From a virus: 34,459 bases of DNA. Within the stretch, counting starts at the first letter, position 1. Every line of letters begins with the position of its first letter. A model generated the notes under the pieces. That model had not been told where the DNA came from. It worked only from the letters and a program-made list of their open reading frames with translations, and ran no database searches. The stretch lies in the IMG/VR virus record IMGVR_UViG_3300032083_002886, positions 1-34,459 of that record. One strand, given 5' to 3'. The position numbers were made by a program, and so were the translations under genes. Positions 23,036 through 29,629 of this stretch are shown here, piece after piece.

Positions 23036-23071
23036 AAGAGTGAGGGGGCGGATTAACCTTGTTTGCTGTTT

Positions 23072-23509
23072 CTAAGTCCTGGGCTTTAGATCATTAATAC
23101 CTGCACCAGAAAAACACATTTTATTATCTTGATCTACGATCAAACATACATTTCCATTCGTTTTTAGTGACTCAATAATGCCATCAGAAATCGCCCCATC
23201 ATTAGGGAAAGCGACGGCTTTTTTTGGCCCAAGACATTGCAGTCTAAATTCTTCATAATTGCCCAGAACATACAGATCACCGAACGGCTCTGAATATGAT
23301 TCCTTAACATAACACTGATCATAAGGAAGAAATATTCCAAATTTCATGCCTCCATCTTTATGAACAGGCACCATTGCTTGTATGTTTTTTCCAACCATAT
23401 CCGTTGACACAAACGCTCGTAAGTCATCATTGTATTTCCATGCACTTTCGCTACTTAACGCCTTCAATGGCATGAGTAAAACGACAAACAAAACTATAAA
23501 TGCTTTCAT
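23072..23509 (-). CDS. Secreted protein with signal peptide and four cysteines (cargo)
   Basis: The 145-residue product opens with a clear Sec signal, MKAFIVLFVVLLMPLKALSS, with likely cleavage after ALS, leaving a periplasmic protein of about 126 residues. Cysteines at 66, 92, 122 and 132 could form two disulfides. The second half (LQCLGPKKAVAFPNDGAISDGIIESLKTNGNVCLIVDQDNKMCF) looks like a compact beta domain. No family recognised. The ATG at 23509 has AGGAG; a GTG five codons earlier is less likely. Linked to the Mor gene but not part of the Mu core, it is a probable lysogeny or envelope-acting cargo gene, for example a superinfection factor. Confidence 0.8.
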   Translation of the reverse strand: MKAFIVLFVVLLMPLKALSSESAWKYNDDLRAFVSTDMVGKNIQAMVPVHKDGGMKFGIFLPYDQCYVKESYSEPFGDLYVLGNYEEFRLQCLGPKKAVAFPNDGAISDGIIESLKTNGNVCLIVDQDNKMCFSGAGINDLKPRT

Positions 23510-23520
23510 GTTACTTCTCC

Positions 23521-23703
23521 TCACTTAGACCATTTTTTAAAAGCAATCATGTACAAGTAAATCAGCTGTAAAAATGGGACTAAGATAAGCAGCAAAGCAA
23601 CCCACCAATCACCTTTAAAGCCTGCTTTCTTGGCAATAGCGCAAAGAGGAAGAACAGTTATTAAGCCTGCAATCATCATTACTATTAATTGGTAAACTGT
23701 CAT
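23521..23703 (-). CDS. Small two-helix inner-membrane protein
   Basis: The 60-residue product has two transmembrane helices: QLIVMMIAGLITVLPLCAIA, then DWWVALLLILVPFLQLIYLYMIAF, with a short KKAGFKGD loop and a FKKWSK tail, which suggests both ends face the cytoplasm or a hairpin insertion. ATG 23703 is preceded by AAGGG; the longer frame upstream would enter the Mor gene. It lies between Mor and the secreted protein with 10- and 11-base gaps. This fold is common among small bacterial membrane proteins; no function can be named. Confidence 0.75.
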   Translation of the reverse strand: MTVYQLIVMMIAGLITVLPLCAIAKKAGFKGDWWVALLLILVPFLQLIYLYMIAFKKWSK

Positions 23704-23713
23704 TTTTCGACCC

Positions 23714-24127
23714 TTAAAAAAGTTGCGCTTGGCGCTTGTTGGTTTCGTGTTGGCGCATAATAGCAATCACTCGATAGATCTGCTGCATGCTCAGTTTATA
23801 TTTTTGACACAACTCTTGCACGTTATGACCGTTAAATTCGTTCCATATTTTAAGATGTTTGAGTTCTTTTTCTAGTCGATATCCGCGCGGCAAATAAAAT
23901 TGCATACCGCCGAACGCATCACAAATGGCGCTCAACTGTCGCAATGCAATAGAGCTGTCTTTCTCTGTTTTATCCAGTTCGTGTTTTAGTATGTCGTAGA
24001 TTTGGCGCATTGCTTCTGGCCAGCGGCAATTCTCGTCATCTATATGTTCGATGGCATCAATGGAAACGTTATCGAATCCGAATGCATCTATTGTGGTTTC
24101 GTCTCGCTCTTGCTGTCTTGGTTTCAT
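23714..24127 (-). CDS. mor: Mor/C-family middle-late transcription activator
   Basis: The 137-residue protein is the Mor transcription activator, which binds as a dimer upstream of middle or late promoters and recruits RNA polymerase. The family core is FGGMQFYLPRGYRLEK (72-87), the dimer/strand region, followed by the helix-turn-helix HNVQELCQKYKLSMQQIYRVIAIMRQ (101-126). Mu has two such genes, mor and C; only one exists here, and it lies after the early terminator where Mu C would be. GAGGGG precedes its ATG. It may combine both steps of the Mu cascade. Confidence 0.93.
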   Translation of the reverse strand: MKPRQQERDETTIDAFGFDNVSIDAIEHIDDENCRWPEAMRQIYDILKHELDKTEKDSSIALRQLSAICDAFGGMQFYLPRGYRLEKELKHLKIWNEFNGHNVQELCQKYKLSMQQIYRVIAIMRQHETNKRQAQLF

Positions 24128-24150
24128 GGTTCGCCCCTCAGCTCACACTC

Positions 24151-24180
24151 AATAAAAAAGCCTTCGTATTAGGAAGGCTT
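24151..24180 (-). terminator. Terminator at the end of the early operon, directly before mor
   Basis: On the minus strand AAGCCTTC, loop CTAATAC and GAAGGCTT (24158-24180) are followed by TTTTATT. The T tract ends only 23 bases before the mor start codon. Early transcripts must read through, or mor must have a promoter overlapping this hairpin. Confidence 0.85.
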
Positions 24181-24207
24181 CTATTGTAAGTCCGGCTGGT
24201 GTGGGAT

Positions 24208-24843
24208 TCAGTCTTTAACGTGGGTGTTGAGTGGCTCCATTGGCTCGTTATAGATATTGGAGTATTCAATGTGCAACTCTATTTGCTCAATTGCTCTGAA
24301 AGCCTCCTCAAAAGTAGCGTCATAAAAATGAATATGAATAAGCTCGGTTTTAGTATTAGCCGAACAACTTGATCCTGGTGTTAATATGTTAATTTTTGGA
24401 TGAATCCTCCCACAATTTAATAGGTTAATGAAATCATGTCGAGCTAGTTGTAAATCAAGTCCTTTCCGGTCTTTTTTTTCTTTTAGATCTACAATAGTGA
24501 CCCCACCTACCTGAAGAAGGAAACGCGTTATGATGGCTGGCCCAACACCATTATTGCTTAGCCCTAATGAAAATAAATTATCCACTGCTGGCTCATATGT
24601 CTTTGCTGTATGTGTACCAAGCAGAGGTCTGACACTTAACCTGTTATGTAGTCTGTTTGCTTCTGTAGCAGTGCGGGATAAAAAATGTGCTTTTATTGCA
24701 ATAACAACACCAGCGATTGCGGTCACTGTACTAAAGAACACCCCTGAGATTGTCCACCAATCCGTACCGCTAGACGCCAGCAGATCAGAATTAATGTATA
24801 TCGTTTGCCCAACTGTTGAGGCTAAGTTCCAGTAATCATCCAT
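24208..24843 (-). CDS. Single-pass membrane protein of unknown function (cargo)
   Basis: The 211-residue product has one transmembrane helix at about 30-51 (WTISGVFFSTVTAIAGVVIAI), then a charged linker and a soluble domain. SVRPLLGTHTAKTYEPAVDNLFSLGLSNNGVGPAIITRF has the pattern 'SVRPxL...L.L.N.G.GPA.I' of a widespread family of bacterial membrane-anchored proteins of unknown role. Base composition is more AT-rich than the structural genes. It closes the early operon just before the terminator, a typical slot for cargo that could act in lysogens or against competing phages. Its ribosome-binding site (AGGA, 12 bases off) is weak. Confidence 0.75.
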   Translation of the reverse strand: MDDYWNLASTVGQTIYINSDLLASSGTDWWTISGVFFSTVTAIAGVVIAIKAHFLSRTATEANRLHNRLSVRPLLGTHTAKTYEPAVDNLFSLGLSNNGVGPAIITRFLLQVGGVTIVDLKEKKDRKGLDLQLARHDFINLLNCGRIHPKINILTPGSSCSANTKTELIHIHFYDATFEEAFRAIEQIELHIEYSNIYNEPMEPLNTHVKD

Positions 24844-24875
24844 TTGCTTTTTATCCTGCTAGTCTACTCAATTGG

Positions 24876-25430
24876 TTATAACGGTTTGTTTAGTTTTTGA
24901 TAGTCTGCGCTTAATGCTTCGTAACTTAGACCTGAGTTTACATGGCGGCCTTGTTTCTCGAAAGCTTCTTTCATCAATCGGTAGTGCCAGCGCTTGAGCG
25001 ATTCGAGTACGCTTTGTGCTTGCCAGTTATCCAGCCATACAATGTATTGAACGCCTTGTCCGTTGGTGGTTTTGGTCATGCGTTGGCCGTAGGCATCTAG
25101 TGCGCGGTCACTGCCGTTTTCAATAAATCCTTGCTTGTGCATGGTGATCCATATCGCTCTTATCTTGTTGGCCGCTGGCGAGCGTGGCTTTGGTTTTGTA
25201 TTGTTCTTGGTGTTGGCTTTTGGTGGTGCGGGTACAAAGCCAAGGGCCTTTTTAAAATGATCCAAAACGAGGCTTAACTGATGCTCGGTCATCAATTTTA
25301 AACTCGTCTGTCCCGTTAACCTTTTCAGCATTGGACGGTAGATTTCATCGTCTAGCTCTAATGATTTCTTGCCGATGCTGATGGCGGCAATCATTCGCTT
25401 TCTTCTTCCGGTATCGTATTGTGTTTGCAT
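24876..25430 (-). CDS. gemA: GemA/gp16-like regulatory protein (DUF1018)
   Basis: The 184-residue protein matches DUF1018, annotated as GemA, which in Mu modulates host gene expression and DNA topology. Signature: GRRKRMIAAISIGKKSLELDDEIYRPMLKRLTGQTSLKLMTEHQLSLVLDHFKKALGF. The following lysine-rich linker and KIRAIWITMHKQGFIENGSDRALDAYGQRMT are the second part of the family. I prefer ATG 25430 (GGGGAG ahead), which keeps the conserved RRKR; ATG 25394 would give an ATGA overlap but lose those residues, and a TTG at 25448 is also in frame. It overlaps the previous gene by 40 bases with the preferred start. Confidence 0.88.
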   Translation of the reverse strand: MQTQYDTGRRKRMIAAISIGKKSLELDDEIYRPMLKRLTGQTSLKLMTEHQLSLVLDHFKKALGFVPAPPKANTKNNTKPKPRSPAANKIRAIWITMHKQGFIENGSDRALDAYGQRMTKTTNGQGVQYIVWLDNWQAQSVLESLKRWHYRLMKEAFEKQGRHVNSGLSYEALSADYQKLNKPL

Positions 25431-25621
25431 TGTATCCACACTCCCCAAAGGTTTAGTCCTGCGTCGCTTTCTTCGTCTACGTGTTCTTGTAAACAGTCTG
25501 GTAAAGGCGCGTTAATCTGTACTTGTGAGCCGTTCGGTTTGGCACGCACTGCGATCACGTGCGCCCCCGCTAACTCTAATGTTTTGATCACCCCAGCTGT
25601 CTGGGCCATGAGGTCATGCAT
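25391..25621 (-). CDS. Small early protein of unknown function
   Basis: This 76-residue product (VIKTLELAGAHVIAVRAKPNGSQVQINAPLPDCL, then acidic HVDEESDAG and a WGVWIQC segment) looks like a compact alpha/beta protein. I do not recognise it. It starts three bases after the stop of the acidic protein upstream and its 3' end overlaps the gemA gene, so it is part of the early operon. Two cysteines, no membrane segment. Confidence 0.65.
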   Translation of the reverse strand: MHDLMAQTAGVIKTLELAGAHVIAVRAKPNGSQVQINAPLPDCLQEHVDEESDAGLNLWGVWIQCKHNTIPEEESE

Positions 25622-25624
25622 TGG

Positions 25625-25972
25625 CTACAATTCATCTACTTCAAAGTCATCGACACTAAAATCAAAAGAATCGATGCTCACTATATTTATGCCCCATGAC
25701 CCGTCCATTTGCGGCCAACCTTCCTCGCCAACTTTGAACTCTCGGATGATGCTTTCTTCACTTTGCCCTTGAGCGCTCATTTGAAATACACGACAGCCAA
25801 GTCTTTTGAGTAATCGCTCTAAAGCCTCATCATCGTCATAATCTTCAAGCAACCCGTGAAAATCAAAAAGCTCTCGCTGTATTTCACTGAACTTTTCACT
25901 ATCAATCTCTACAACCAAATCAAAACTATCGTCCATGTTTCCGTTAACAATTATGTATTTTTTAATCGTCAT
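25625..25972 (-). CDS. Acidic early protein of unknown function
   Basis: The 115-residue product is strongly acidic (over 25 Asp/Glu), with FDLVVEIDSEKFSEIQRELFDFHGLLEDYDDDEALERLLKRLGCRVFQMSAQGQSEESIIREF and an acidic C-terminus FDFSVDDFEVDEL. The central part has the layout of a small DUF2528-like phage protein, but I cannot confirm that. Such acidic proteins can act as DNA mimics; that is speculation from composition only. AGGAG precedes its ATG. Confidence 0.75.
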   Translation of the reverse strand: MTIKKYIIVNGNMDDSFDLVVEIDSEKFSEIQRELFDFHGLLEDYDDDEALERLLKRLGCRVFQMSAQGQSEESIIREFKVGEEGWPQMDGSWGINIVSIDSFDFSVDDFEVDEL

Positions 25973-25981
25973 ATCTCTCTC

Positions 25982-26218
25982 CTAAGCGGCGTTGCGCTTT
26001 TCTCGTTTGTTTCCTAACTGACAGGCTTTGCATGTGCTTTGCAGGCCGTCGGGTTTGTGTATTGATATTCCCCAAAACAGGGTGTCTTGCGGCCAGTACT
26101 CTTTGCAATCTGGGCACCACTTTTGCAAACCCAACTCTGGGTCGAGGATGCCCTTGCCATTTGCTAGCCGCTTACTCAACAACTGCGGCGGCATGAGTGG
26201 CGTATATTCACCAAACAT
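25982..26218 (-). CDS. Small C4 zinc-ribbon protein
   Basis: The 78-residue product holds Cys35-x2-Cys38 and Cys63-x2-Cys66 (WCPDCKEYWP... GLQSTCKACQ) and a basic tail (GNKREKRNAA). The pattern W-C-x-x-C-x-x-x-x-P-x-x-x-F-...-G-x-x-x-x-C-K-x-C is common in small phage zinc proteins related to the HNH/recombination-endonuclease-VII zinc site, but the catalytic His-Asn-His part is absent. GGGAGG precedes the ATG. It could bind DNA or RNA. Confidence 0.75.
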   Translation of the reverse strand: MFGEYTPLMPPQLLSKRLANGKGILDPELGLQKWCPDCKEYWPQDTLFWGISIHKPDGLQSTCKACQLGNKREKRNAA

Positions 26219-26236
26219 AAAAGCCTCCCGCGCTGG

Positions 26237-26821
26237 CTAGCGCTTTGCTCTAAGATCTTTCATTAGCTGGTAGGTAATCGGGGCGTTACGCCTTTTGCTA
26301 AAGTCAAAGCCAGCTTCATTTAAAAAAGACTTTTCTAAGATGTCCCAGTTAGTAATAACCCTTCGCCAATCTACTGATAAACACGCGATCTTTGGGAAGG
26401 AAATACGAATTTCTGGGATGTAGTAAAGTAGAATTAAACAACGGTTAAAGTCACAAGGATCATGTGGCGCTCTAATTTGGCTTAACCTTAAATTTAATGC
26501 GCAATAGGCCATTGCTTCATCACATAAACCTGTGCTGCCTAAAGCCATCCGCTCAAGTATTTTTCTTTCTAAGGTTTTATCTTTGTGGGCCTCATCACAT
26601 TGCTCAACTTTTTTCCAATTACGAAATGCTAGCGTTATTCGACCTGACTCCTCGCCGTACTCTCCATCACATTTATAATCCCACTTACCTAAAAAAAGCT
26701 CCTCTCCAATAGTTGTAATTAGAATTCGACTTGGGCCATGACCTTCGTCACCTTCCAAAACATCACCAACTCCCCAACCATTTAGATCTAATGTTTCTTT
26801 TTCAGTTTTTCCTCTTAACAT
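26237..26821 (-). CDS. Unrecognised early protein (probable cargo)
   Basis: The 194-residue product has no motif I can name. It begins with a beta-rich N-terminal part (GWGVGDVLEGDEGHGPSRILITTIGEELFLGKWDYKCDGEYGEESGRITLAFRNWKKV), then a helical part with five cysteines. It looks soluble and cytoplasmic. It is more AT-rich than its neighbours, is preceded by an unusual pair of hairpins (26849-26885), and has AAGGGG before its ATG. Isolated composition and flanking structures suggest a separately acquired gene. Confidence 0.7.
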   Translation of the reverse strand: MLRGKTEKETLDLNGWGVGDVLEGDEGHGPSRILITTIGEELFLGKWDYKCDGEYGEESGRITLAFRNWKKVEQCDEAHKDKTLERKILERMALGSTGLCDEAMAYCALNLRLSQIRAPHDPCDFNRCLILLYYIPEIRISFPKIACLSVDWRRVITNWDILEKSFLNEAGFDFSKRRNAPITYQLMKDLRAKR

Positions 26822-26848
26822 TTCATTCCCCTTAGCTGCTCATCAGTA

Positions 26849-26885
26849 CCTAGCCACTACGCTAGGCAGACGCGGCGAACCGCGT
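26849..26885 (-). other. Two tandem hairpins in the 78-bp gap before the 194-residue gene
   Basis: CCTAGC (26849-26854) pairs with GCTAGG (26861-26866); ACGCGG (26870-26875) pairs with CCGCGT (26880-26885) around a 4-base loop that reads TTCG on the minus strand. No T tract follows, so this is probably not a simple terminator. It may protect or process the early mRNA, or mark the edge of an inserted cargo gene. Confidence 0.55.
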
Positions 26886-26899
26886 TTCGCTTATGGGTT

Positions 26900-27319
26900 T
26901 TAAAGGTTCACAAAGTCCGTTCTTATAAACTCCAAGCCTTCGATCTTTTTGTACTTGCGCTGCATTGATGCGAAGGTTTTAAAAAATGCCTCGTACCATT
27001 CAACTTTTTTATCAAGGTCGTGATATTTTTTTGCTTCTCGTTTACCCCATACTTTGATGATCCTTTTTTGTTCTGTTGGGGAGTAAACAGAGCGTGATCG
27101 TTTATTCCAAAGCTGCTCGACGATTGGGTCAAAGTGATTGCCAGGCCAACCCATTGCAGGTTGCAATTGGCCGTCGATAAAGACGCAAATCGCCAGCACG
27201 TTCTCTTTGATAAAGCGCTTTTCGAGCGTGATCTCTTTCTCACCTAGTTTGAATTTGACAGCACCGTACGAGCCGCTTAACCCTTTTTCGATTTCTTCCC
27301 ATTGCTCTTTGGTGATCAT
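26900..27319 (-). CDS. Conserved Mu-like early protein of unknown function
   Basis: The 139-residue product (MITKEQWEEIEKGLSGSYGAVKFKLGEKEITLEKRFIKENVLAICVFIDGQLQPAMGW) has a beta-rich N-terminal half and a basic, aromatic-rich C-terminal half (KRIIKVWGKREAKKYHDLDKKVEWYEAFFKTFASMQRKYKKIEGLEFI). Proteins of this layout occur in early regions of transposable phages; the role is not known to me. Start 27319 has AAGGAG and shares one base with the preceding stop (TAATG). An upstream in-frame start lies inside that gene. Confidence 0.78.
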   Translation of the reverse strand: MITKEQWEEIEKGLSGSYGAVKFKLGEKEITLEKRFIKENVLAICVFIDGQLQPAMGWPGNHFDPIVEQLWNKRSRSVYSPTEQKRIIKVWGKREAKKYHDLDKKVEWYEAFFKTFASMQRKYKKIEGLEFIRTDFVNL

Positions 27320-27525
27320 TAGGCCGCTCCTTGCTCTAGTGGCTTTTCGATCATGCATTGGATGCCGCTCAGGTAGGCCGTGGCATACTCTGGGCTTTTA
27401 ATTTCGCTTAGGTTGGCGCAGGCTAATGCGATGACTTCCATTAGGTATTCTTTGTACTCGCTGACGGCCACGGGCTGGTTAAGCGCGTTTTGTGCTGCTG
27501 CACGAACTGTGTGTGTATTTGCCAT
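27319..27525 (-). CDS. Small early protein of unknown function
   Basis: This 68-residue product (MANTHTVRAAAQNALNQPVAVSEYKEYLMEVIALACANLSEIKSPEYATAYLSGIQCMIEK) is predicted all-helical and mildly acidic. ATG 27525 has a strong AAGGAG seven bases upstream, which decides the start over an in-frame ATG at 27549. It is tightly packed in the early operon, coupled by TAATG to the next gene. Confidence 0.75.
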   Translation of the reverse strand: MANTHTVRAAAQNALNQPVAVSEYKEYLMEVIALACANLSEIKSPEYATAYLSGIQCMIEKPLEQGAA

Positions 27526-27535
27526 GGTGTGCTCC

Positions 27536-28174
27536 TTAAAGCGCCGCAATATCTAGCGAGATAGGTTTGTATTGATCTGTGTTTTCAATGCGTTCATACA
27601 CTCGGATATAGACGGCGGTGCCGTTGGATTTGAGCGCGTCTTTCAATGCGATCATGGCGCGGTTCCATTCCTCATCGTCGATCTCCATGCGCATAAGATC
27701 CAGCACTTTGCCTGTGCTTATTTCGCCACTTCGATTTTTGCGGAATGCTTGTGAGACCACTGTACGAATGTTGGCGTTTGCGCCTTCGCTCCAGCGGACA
27801 AGGCAAGAGTCGATCAAGGCTTTGGCGGCTTCGATCTCTTCTGTAAAAGCGACCACTTCACGATAGGTACGTTGGATTTTGTAGCGACCATCGAATGACA
27901 CGAGGCTGACGTTGCCTTTCTTCCCGCCAAGCTTTGCGCCGTAACGATCGGCAGCGATTTCGATTAGATCCGAAATGTCGTTAAGGGCTTTTGCTTTGTA
28001 CGCGGCCATGTCACGACTAAGAGAAAGCGCCTCTGGTACCAGTGCCATAACGACCTGATCGCGTAGCAAATCTTGCTCACGAATGCTGGCTTCTGGCACG
28101 AAATGGCCATCAGCGTTTACGCGCATTCCTTCCGGTACTTTGATAAAGGTTTCTTGCTGGTTGCTAGTGGACAT
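27536..28174 (-). CDS. DUF3164 protein
   Basis: The 212-residue product fits DUF3164, found in the early operon of many transposable phages in the position of Mu gam. VPEGMRVNADGHFVPEASIREQDLLRDQVVMALV is the usual opening, followed by helical LIEIAADRYGAKLGGKKGNVSLVSFDGRYKIQRTYREVVAFTEEIEAAKALIDSCLVRWSEGANANIRTVVSQAFRKNRSGEISTGKVLDLMRMEI. Function unknown; a role with transposition or DNA protection is plausible from position. GGGAGA precedes its ATG. Confidence 0.88.
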   Translation of the reverse strand: MSTSNQQETFIKVPEGMRVNADGHFVPEASIREQDLLRDQVVMALVPEALSLSRDMAAYKAKALNDISDLIEIAADRYGAKLGGKKGNVSLVSFDGRYKIQRTYREVVAFTEEIEAAKALIDSCLVRWSEGANANIRTVVSQAFRKNRSGEISTGKVLDLMRMEIDDEEWNRAMIALKDALKSNGTAVYIRVYERIENTDQYKPISLDIAAL

Positions 28175-28466
28175 TCTTGCTCTCCCATTCGATGTTGCAG
28201 TTGTTTAGTTGTGCGCTGTAAACACTGGTACGAGTACCGTTAAAGTTGCGGGTTTTGATGACCGCACCTTTTAGCTTTTTGGTTTCCGCTGTGGCCATTA
28301 CTAAGATGGTCGGGTGTGTGGTACCCATTACCGTGCCTGTGATCGTGATGCCCATTTTCACAAGCTGATGAGCTGTCTTGCTGACGTTCAAAAGGCTTTC
28401 AAGCATGTGGGCATTTTGTTGGTTTGGCTGGACGTGCCAGCCGTCATAGCGTGTTGATTTAGTCAT
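28164..28466 (-). CDS. Small early protein of unknown function
   Basis: The 100-residue product (MTKSTRYDGWHVQPNQQNAHMLESLLNVSKTAHQLVKMGITITGTVMGTTHPTILVMATAETKKLKGAVIKTRNFNG) has the look of a small beta protein with a basic surface. Start 28466 gives an 8-base overlap with the zinc protein upstream and GAAATGGAGC provides the ribosome-binding site; the in-frame start at 28538 lies inside that gene. No family recognised. It overlaps DUF3164 by 11 bases. Confidence 0.72.
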   Translation of the reverse strand: MTKSTRYDGWHVQPNQQNAHMLESLLNVSKTAHQLVKMGITITGTVMGTTHPTILVMATAETKKLKGAVIKTRNFNGTRTSVYSAQLNNCNIEWESKNVH

Positions 28467-28662
28467 TGTCTTGCTCCATTTCTTTACGGACGATTGGCGC
28501 GCATTTTGGGCAGTAGTCATAACCATTTTCGTGATCAATAAACCAACCGTGGTTCTCTAATTCGTAATGCTTTGATTCCACATCAGAAGAGTCCATTGCA
28601 TCCAACTCGAACTCTTTTGTGCACATTCCACCATCACAGTTAACTGTTGCTTGAATTGACAT
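28459..28662 (-). CDS. Small zinc-ribbon-like early protein
   Basis: The 67-residue acidic product has two cysteine pairs, Cys9/Cys14 and Cys51-x2-Cys54 (NCDGGMCTKEF... YDYCPKCAPIV), arranged as a small zinc ribbon. GAGGG lies seven bases before its ATG, which is 10 bases after the stop of B. Function unknown. It is one of two small C4 proteins in this early operon. Confidence 0.75.
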   Translation of the reverse strand: MSIQATVNCDGGMCTKEFELDAMDSSDVESKHYELENHGWFIDHENGYDYCPKCAPIVRKEMEQDND

Positions 28663-28672
28663 ATCGTTTCCC

Positions 28673-29617
28673 TCAGTCGTTGTTTTCTAGTTCATTGAAT
28701 GCTGCCCGCAGTGCGCTCTCGTTGATGAGTTCGCCTTTGCAAAACATGGCCGCAAGTTTCAAAGTTTTGGTTAGTAGACGAAGGCCACCTGGGCGCTCGC
28801 TAATCTGTTGCATCAATGCGCGTTCTTTGTCGCCGTTGACGTTCCATGCGTCGCCGATCGCTTTCACGTCTGCGATTTTTGTTTTGTGGATGCCGCGTTT
28901 CTTGGCGATACGAGAGAACAGACGGGCAAAGTCTTCATTGCGTCGGCCACCAGTTAGCTGGGTGTAAACGCGGTTGTTACCGACAAGCACCATGCCGACA
29001 CCTGTCTCTTCTTGCAGAATGCGAAGCTCTTCTAGGGTTGGGTAGTCGAGGTGGTCGGCTTCGTCGATGACGATAAGCCCCTCAGTTCCCATTAGACGTT
29101 TGCGGATCACGCGAGACAGTGGCCCTTTACGACGTGGGGCTTGCTCCATGTCTAACTCCATGGCAAGTTCATAAAGACACTCGGTTAGGCTTGAACGGCT
29201 AGGGCTGGCGGTCACGTGCCAAACGTTGTTGTTATTGCGTTTGTATTCGCGTAACGCTTCGGATTTACCCACGCCAGACGCACCAAATATGACGACGATG
29301 GATTCGCTGATTTGCGCGTAGGTCATGTCGTCCATGATTTGTTTAGCTGTGGTTGTCATCACAAAGCCAGGGTTAACCACTGGGCTAGATTGTTTCTGTT
29401 CGTCACGTGCTAGCCACTTGGCCAGTTTGGTGACGATGGCAGTCGCATCGGCTTGGTATTTGCCGTTAAGAATCTGGCTTACCGTTGCTGGTGATGAGCT
29501 GATTTCACGAGCCAGTTGGGCGGCGGTCACTTCCTTTGCATCGAGCTTTGCTTTGATGCGCATCAGTACAGCGGTTTGGTCTTCGGCATTGCTTTGCATG
29601 GTCAATACTTTGGTCAT
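28673..29617 (-). CDS. B: Transposition ATPase, MuB-like
   Basis: The 314-residue AAA+ protein binds target DNA, delivers it to the transposase and protects the prophage from self-insertion. It has an N-terminal helix-turn-helix (about 31-52, TAAQLAREISSSPATVSQILNGKY), Walker A FGASGVGKSE (111-120), Walker B LIVIDEADHL (181-190), and the C-terminal helical domain LMQQISERPGGLRLLTKTLKLAAMFCKG. Length and layout match MuB (312 residues). AAGGAAG precedes the ATG 12 bases after the stop of A. Confidence 0.95.
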   Translation of the reverse strand: MTKVLTMQSNAEDQTAVLMRIKAKLDAKEVTAAQLAREISSSPATVSQILNGKYQADATAIVTKLAKWLARDEQKQSSPVVNPGFVMTTTAKQIMDDMTYAQISESIVVIFGASGVGKSEALREYKRNNNNVWHVTASPSRSSLTECLYELAMELDMEQAPRRKGPLSRVIRKRLMGTEGLIVIDEADHLDYPTLEELRILQEETGVGMVLVGNNRVYTQLTGGRRNEDFARLFSRIAKKRGIHKTKIADVKAIGDAWNVNGDKERALMQQISERPGGLRLLTKTLKLAAMFCKGELINESALRAAFNELENND

Positions 29618-29629
29618 GGTGGCTTCCTT

